This document shows, one piece after another, positions 58,213-64,000 of a stretch of DNA of 64,000 nucleotides. Position 1 is the first letter of the stretch. Each line of letters opens with the position of its first letter. The position numbers and the translations under genes are program-made. The notes below the pieces were generated by a model that saw only the letters and a list, made by a program, of their open reading frames with translations, ran no database searches and had not been told where the DNA came from. Source of the stretch: Streptomyces sp. NBC_01198 (lineage in GTDB: Bacteria; Actinomycetota; Actinomycetes; Streptomycetales; Streptomycetaceae); assembly GCF_036010485.1 (NCBI RefSeq), contig NZ_CP108568.1:2564001-2628000 (forward strand), given 5' to 3'.

Positions 58213-59085
58213 GTGACAGAAGACGACGCCGTACGTCTGGACGCCCCCGTCGTGAGACCCGGCCTCGCCCCGGACGGCACGATCGCCCGCGAGGGCGCGC
58301 TGTCGAAGGTCCCGGCCGCCTACGCGCGGCTGGTGGACGAGGCGCGGGGCCGTATCCGCGCGGCCTTTCCCGGCGGGCGGCTGCACAGCGCGTACGTCTA
58401 CGGCAGCATCCCGCGCGGTACGCCTCGCGCCGGGCGGTCCGACCTCGACCTGGTGGTCGTGCTCCGCGAGCCGCCGTCCGCGGCGGACCGCACGGCGGCC
58501 GACCGTGTCGAGGCCGGCCTCGACGCGGACTTCGCCGTCATCGACGGGGTCGGGCTGCTGCTCTTCGACGTGGACACGCTGCTCAGCGAGCTGGAGCGGT
58601 ACGACCTGGGATTCTTCGTCGCGTGCCTGTGCACTCCGCTGCTGGGTGCGGATCTGGCCCGCGAGCTGCCCCGGTACCGGCCGGACGGGCTGCTCGCCCG
58701 GGAGACCAACGGGGACGTTTCGCTCGCGCTGGCGGAGTGGGAACGGCGGTTCGCCGCGGCCTCCTCCTCTGCCGCGGCCTCCGATTCCGTCGAGGGTGAG
58801 CTCTCCGCGCTGTGCCGCCGGGTCGCCCGGCGGGTCGTACGGACCGGGTTCACGCTGGTGATGCCGCGGTGGGGTGGGTGGACCAGTGACCTTGCCCTCC
58901 AGGCCGAGGTCTTCGCGACCTATTACCCGGCGCGGGGTGCGGCGATGCGGCGGGCCGCTGCCTGGGCCCGCACCCCCACCGCGGACCCTTCGGCTCTCGC
59001 CCTCCTCCTCACCGACCTCACGCCCTGGCTCGCAGAGACGTACCTCGCGGTACACGGCCCCAAGGCGCGGCGACCTGGCCACTGA
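58213..59085 (+). CDS. nucleotidyltransferase-domain protein
   Basis: A 290-aa protein. Residues about 58-125 form a DNA polymerase beta-like nucleotidyltransferase core: YVYGSIPRGTPRAGRSDLDLVVV gives GS and DxD metal ligands, and LDADFAVID the third acidic residue. A helical C-terminal part follows. Such proteins include minimal transferases and antitoxin/toxin partners, but no HEPN gene is adjacent. It is divergent from lon, starting at GTG 58213. The substrate is unknown. Confidence 0.85.
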   Translation: MTEDDAVRLDAPVVRPGLAPDGTIAREGALSKVPAAYARLVDEARGRIRAAFPGGRLHSAYVYGSIPRGTPRAGRSDLDLVVVLREPPSAADRTAADRVEAGLDADFAVIDGVGLLLFDVDTLLSELERYDLGFFVACLCTPLLGADLARELPRYRPDGLLARETNGDVSLALAEWERRFAAASSSAAASDSVEGELSALCRRVARRVVRTGFTLVMPRWGGWTSDLALQAEVFATYYPARGAAMRRAAAWARTPTADPSALALLLTDLTPWLAETYLAVHGPKARRPGH

Positions 59086-59196
59086 ACAGTGCGGTGGCTT
59101 TTTGTCGAGGATGGCACTTGCGGTGGCTCCGCCACTCTCCCGTCGTCCCGGCTGAGCGCGCCGTTCCTCGCGCGGGGGCGCGCCTAGAGTAGGGGG

Positions 59197-59877
59197 ATGG
59201 TCGTGGGTGAGGACGGGCCCGTCGTGGTGGAGCGGCGGGACGGGGTGGGCGGGGAAGTCGTGTTGCGGCGGCGCGGGCGGCGCCGCTACGAGATCATCGC
59301 CAACGGCTGCTTCCTCATGGACACCTCCGACGGCCGGTCGGAAAGGCTGCTGGTCGACGCCGCGCTGCAAGCGCTGGGCGGGGCCAGGCCCGCCCCCAGC
59401 GTGCTCATCGGCGGCCTCGGGGTCGGATTCTCGCTGGCCCGGGCCGCATCGCAGGCGTGGGGGCGGATCGATGTCGTGGAGCGCGAGGCCGCCATCGTGG
59501 GGTGGCACCGCGAGGGGCCGCTGGCCGAGTTCTCCGAGGGCTCCCTGGACGACCCGAGGGTGACCGTGGTGCAGGACGACCTCCTCGACCACCTGCGGCG
59601 GACGGCCCCGCCCTACGACGCCTTGTGCCTGGACATCGACAACGGGCCGGACTGGACAGTCACCGAGAACAACGGCAGTCTCTACAGTCCCAGCGGCCTC
59701 GGCGCCTGCCGGAACCGGCTGGCGCCGGGCGGCGTCCTCGCAGTGTGGTCGGCTCAGCCGTCGGCCGCGTTCGAGGGGGCACTGCGGTCCGCGGGGTTCG
59801 AACGGGTGCACACCCTTGAGATCCCGGTGACCCGCGGGGTGCCGGATGTCGTGCACCTGGCACACCGGGCGTCGTAG
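59197..59877 (+). CDS. spermidine synthase-like methyltransferase-fold protein
   Basis: A 226-aa Rossmann-fold protein related to the C-terminal domain of spermidine synthase. It has VLIGGLGVGFSLARA (the glycine-rich nucleotide loop), RIDVVEREAAIVGWH, VTVVQDDLLDHL and YDALCLDIDNGPDW (catalytic Asp region). The N-terminal tetramerisation strands are short. Many bacterial homologues are not true polyamine synthases, so the product is uncertain. The start ATG is at 59197. Confidence 0.82.
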   Translation: MVVGEDGPVVVERRDGVGGEVVLRRRGRRRYEIIANGCFLMDTSDGRSERLLVDAALQALGGARPAPSVLIGGLGVGFSLARAASQAWGRIDVVEREAAIVGWHREGPLAEFSEGSLDDPRVTVVQDDLLDHLRRTAPPYDALCLDIDNGPDWTVTENNGSLYSPSGLGACRNRLAPGGVLAVWSAQPSAAFEGALRSAGFERVHTLEIPVTRGVPDVVHLAHRAS

Positions 59878-59948
59878 GGCGTGATGGTCACGGCAGCGAC
59901 CCGCCCCGTACGCTGCCGGGTATTCCAGGACGAAAATGTGGGGCGGAA

Positions 59949-60662
59949 TTGGACGGCACGCAGACGACGGGCGCGCAGCGCCGGGTGCTGGTGGTCGAGG
60001 ACGACCAGACGATAACGCAGGCCATCGCGGCACGGCTGCAGGCCGAGGGCTTCCAGGTGCGGACCGCCGGCGACGGCCCGGCCGCGGTGGAGGCCGCCCA
60101 TTCCTGGTCGCCCGACCTGCTGGTCCTCGATGTGATGCTGCCCGGCTTCGACGGCCTTGAGGTGTGCCGCCGGGTGCAGGCCGACCGGCCGGTGCCGGTG
60201 CTGATGCTGACCGCCAGGGACGACGAGACCGACATGCTGGTGGGCCTCGGTGTCGGCGCCGACGACTACATGACCAAGCCGTTCTCGATGCGGGAGCTGG
60301 CCGCCCGGGTGCATGTGCTGCTGCGCAGGGTCGAGCGGGCCGCGACGGCCGCGCACAGCCCGCGGGGCGCCGCGATCCACCTCGGCGACCTGGAGATCGA
60401 CCACACCCAGCGGCGGGTGCGGGTGGGCGGCGCCGACGTGCACCTGACGCCGACCGAGTTCGAGCTGCTGGTGTGCCTGGCGCAGCAGCCCAGGGCGGTG
60501 CTGTCGCGCGAGCAGCTGCTGGCCGAGGTGTGGGACTGGGCGGACGCCTCCGGCACCAGGACCGTGGACAGCCATGTGAAGGCGCTGCGCCGCAAGATCG
60601 GCGCGGACCGTATCCGTACCGTGCACGGCGTCGGCTACGCCCTGGAGATGCCCTCGAAGTGA
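59949..60662 (+). CDS. OmpR-family response regulator
   Basis: A 237-aa regulator. The receiver domain has acidic residues VVEDDQ, phosphoacceptor D61 in VLDVMLPG, T88 in LMLTARD and K110 in YMTKPFS. The C-terminal winged helix is OmpR/PhoB type (LTPTEFELLVCLAQQPRAVLSREQLLAEVW, TRTVDSHVKALRRKIG, IRTVHGVGYAL). A TTG at 59949 is the best start; GGGGCGG precedes it. It is 16 bp before its cognate kinase gene. Confidence 0.93.
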   Translation: MDGTQTTGAQRRVLVVEDDQTITQAIAARLQAEGFQVRTAGDGPAAVEAAHSWSPDLLVLDVMLPGFDGLEVCRRVQADRPVPVLMLTARDDETDMLVGLGVGADDYMTKPFSMRELAARVHVLLRRVERAATAAHSPRGAAIHLGDLEIDHTQRRVRVGGADVHLTPTEFELLVCLAQQPRAVLSREQLLAEVWDWADASGTRTVDSHVKALRRKIGADRIRTVHGVGYALEMPSK

Positions 60663-60678
60663 GCGGGAGTGTGCGCCG

Positions 60679-61749
60679 GTGAAACGCTGGTGGCGGTGGG
60701 TGTGGGCGGCACTGCGGCCGTGGGATCCCTACCGGTCGATCAAGGCGGCGCTGCAGGCGCTGGTGCTGGTGTCGGTGCTGATCACCACGGGGCTGGTGAT
60801 CCTGGCGATCCACTCGGCGACCGAGCTGCGGGTCATCACCATCTTCTCGGCCATCGCCTCGCTGCTGATCACCCAGATCGTGGCGAACGGGCTGACCGCC
60901 CCGCTGCGGGAGATGACGGCGGTGGCGCGGGCGATGGCGGGCGGCGACTACAGCCGCCGGGTGGCCCGGGTGCGCAGGGACGAGGTCGGCGAGCTGGCCG
61001 AGACCTTCAACCGGATGGCCGCCGACCTGGCCGCCGCCGACCGGCACCGCAAGGAGCTGGTCGCGAACGTCTCGCACGAGCTGCGCACCCCGATCGCGGC
61101 GCTGCGCGCGGTGCTGGAGAACGTGGTGGACGGGGTGTCGGCCGCCGATCCGGAGACGATGCGGGTCGCGCTGCAGCAGACGGAGCGGCTCGGCAAGCTG
61201 GTCAGCCAGCTGCTCGACCTGTCGCGGCTGGACAGCGGGGCGACCCGGCTGGACGCCAAGCCGTTCGAGGTGTGGCCGTACCTGTCGGCGGTGCTGAAGA
61301 CGGCGAGCCTGGGCATGGGCAGCACCGGTTCGCGCTCCCGGGCGCGGGCCGACGTCCCGCTGCACCTGGACGTGTCGCCCCTGGAACTGACGGCGTACGC
61401 CGACGGTGAGCGGCTGCACCAGGTGGTGGCCAACCTGGTGGACAACGCGGTCAAGCACAGCCCGCCCGGCGGCAGGGTCACCGTACGGGCGCGCGGCGGC
61501 ATGGCGCCGGGCAGCCTGGAGATCGACGTGGTCGACGAGGGGCCGGGCATCCCGGAGGCCGACCGGGTCCGGGTCTTCGAGCGCTTCCACCGCGGCTCGC
61601 ACCCGGGCGGCGACGGCGGTACGGGGCTGGGCCTGGCGATCGCCCGCTGGGCGGTGGATCTGCACGGCGGGCGGATAGAAGTGGCCGAATCTCCTCGCGG
61701 CTGCCGGATCCACGTCACCCTCCCGGGTGGGGTCGCGGCGGCGCCTTGA
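60679..61749 (+). CDS. HAMP-domain sensor histidine kinase
   Basis: A 356-aa kinase with two membrane helices close together (about 24-46 and 52-70), so almost no extracellular sensor. A HAMP domain (LREMTAVARAMAGGDYSRRVARV) follows, then the phosphoacceptor H133 in NVSHELRTPIAALRAVLENV. ATPase boxes are VVANLVDNAVKHSP (N), DVVDEGPGIPE (G1), FERFHRG (F) and GGTGLGLAIARW (G2). It should sense membrane or intramembrane signals and phosphorylate the regulator upstream. It starts at GTG 60679. Confidence 0.93.
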   Translation: MKRWWRWVWAALRPWDPYRSIKAALQALVLVSVLITTGLVILAIHSATELRVITIFSAIASLLITQIVANGLTAPLREMTAVARAMAGGDYSRRVARVRRDEVGELAETFNRMAADLAAADRHRKELVANVSHELRTPIAALRAVLENVVDGVSAADPETMRVALQQTERLGKLVSQLLDLSRLDSGATRLDAKPFEVWPYLSAVLKTASLGMGSTGSRSRARADVPLHLDVSPLELTAYADGERLHQVVANLVDNAVKHSPPGGRVTVRARGGMAPGSLEIDVVDEGPGIPEADRVRVFERFHRGSHPGGDGGTGLGLAIARWAVDLHGGRIEVAESPRGCRIHVTLPGGVAAAP

Positions 61750-61965
61750 CGCAGCGTGCTCGTGGTTCACGCAGCGCGTACGACGACTTCCGGCCGGAGA
61801 ACCCTCAAGAGGGACCAATTTCCCGCCAGGAACTGCCCCGAAACCAGACTTCGGGTGTGACTTGCGCGACGACAGGGCCCCGGGCCTGCGGCGGAGGCTC
61901 CGGTAGGCGTAGCCTGTATTTCCGCTGTCCACCATCTTGTGAAGCGGAAGAGGGCGGTTACCGCC

Positions 61966-64000
<2,035 letters not shown>

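Overview
The window is about 73 percent G+C, with frequent GTG and TTG starts, short Shine-Dalgarno spacings and many ATGA overlaps. It carries a conservon, Scr1/DUF397 regulators, CBM2- and GH18-type chitinases, HspR-type control of lon and a fused E1-E2 alpha-ketoglutarate dehydrogenase. Together these indicate a Streptomyces or a close relative in the Streptomycetaceae. The right end (lon, nucleotidyltransferase, two-component pair, kgd) looks like conserved core chromosome. The left 30 kb looks accessory. No tRNA, rRNA, CRISPR array or insertion sequence was seen.

Left end (1-12159): a divergent biosynthetic locus. Leftward: larB, larC, acyl carrier protein, ketosynthase and the N-terminal formyltransferase part of a larger protein that leaves the window. 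Rightward: larE, then a tight operon of acyl reductase-HAD fusion, zinc alcohol dehydrogenase, a 525-aa LarA-like (lactate racemase family) protein and a PlsC acyltransferase. LarB, LarC and LarE make the nickel-pincer cofactor, so the locus carries its own cofactor supply for the LarA homologue beside lipid-building enzymes. I regard this as one of two candidates for an undescribed system.

12160-16232: carbohydrate-enzyme remnants (a chitinase cut off in its GH18 domain, a GH30 enzyme with its core deleted) around a SigE-family sigma factor that lies between membrane-anchored and secreted versions of the same domain.

16233-24365: signalling proteins. These are an NB-ARC/TPR (NLR-like) protein with an RHIM-like N-terminal motif, two small partners, a TPR paralogue lacking the NTPase and coupled to an anti-sigma-type ATPase, and a divergent Scr1 regulator/DUF397 pair with a strong palindrome between them. 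Small hypothetical genes follow.

24565-30323: HxlR regulator, DUF4032 kinase-like protein, Gfo/Idh/MocA oxidoreductase, then a LuxR-type regulator next to a secreted 136-aa precursor made of eight GWFPT repeats. This is the second candidate for something new.

30478-47455: glutathione peroxidase with pentapeptide protein, a SEDS/PBP pair, polysaccharide deacetylase, CapA-like protein, a divergent pair of diiron proteins with a TetR regulator, an intact GH18 chitinase under DasR-type sites, a decayed TetR/SDR pair, a MerR/SnoaL pair, an ECF sigma factor with a SnoaL tail, a divergent SDR and an NlpC/P60 hydrolase.

47490-64000: a conservon (cvnA-D) followed by a styrene-monooxygenase-like flavoprotein, a PP2C-like protein, MarR, GH25 lysozyme, lon, nucleotidyltransferase, spermidine-synthase-like protein, a two-component system and the 5' part of kgd.
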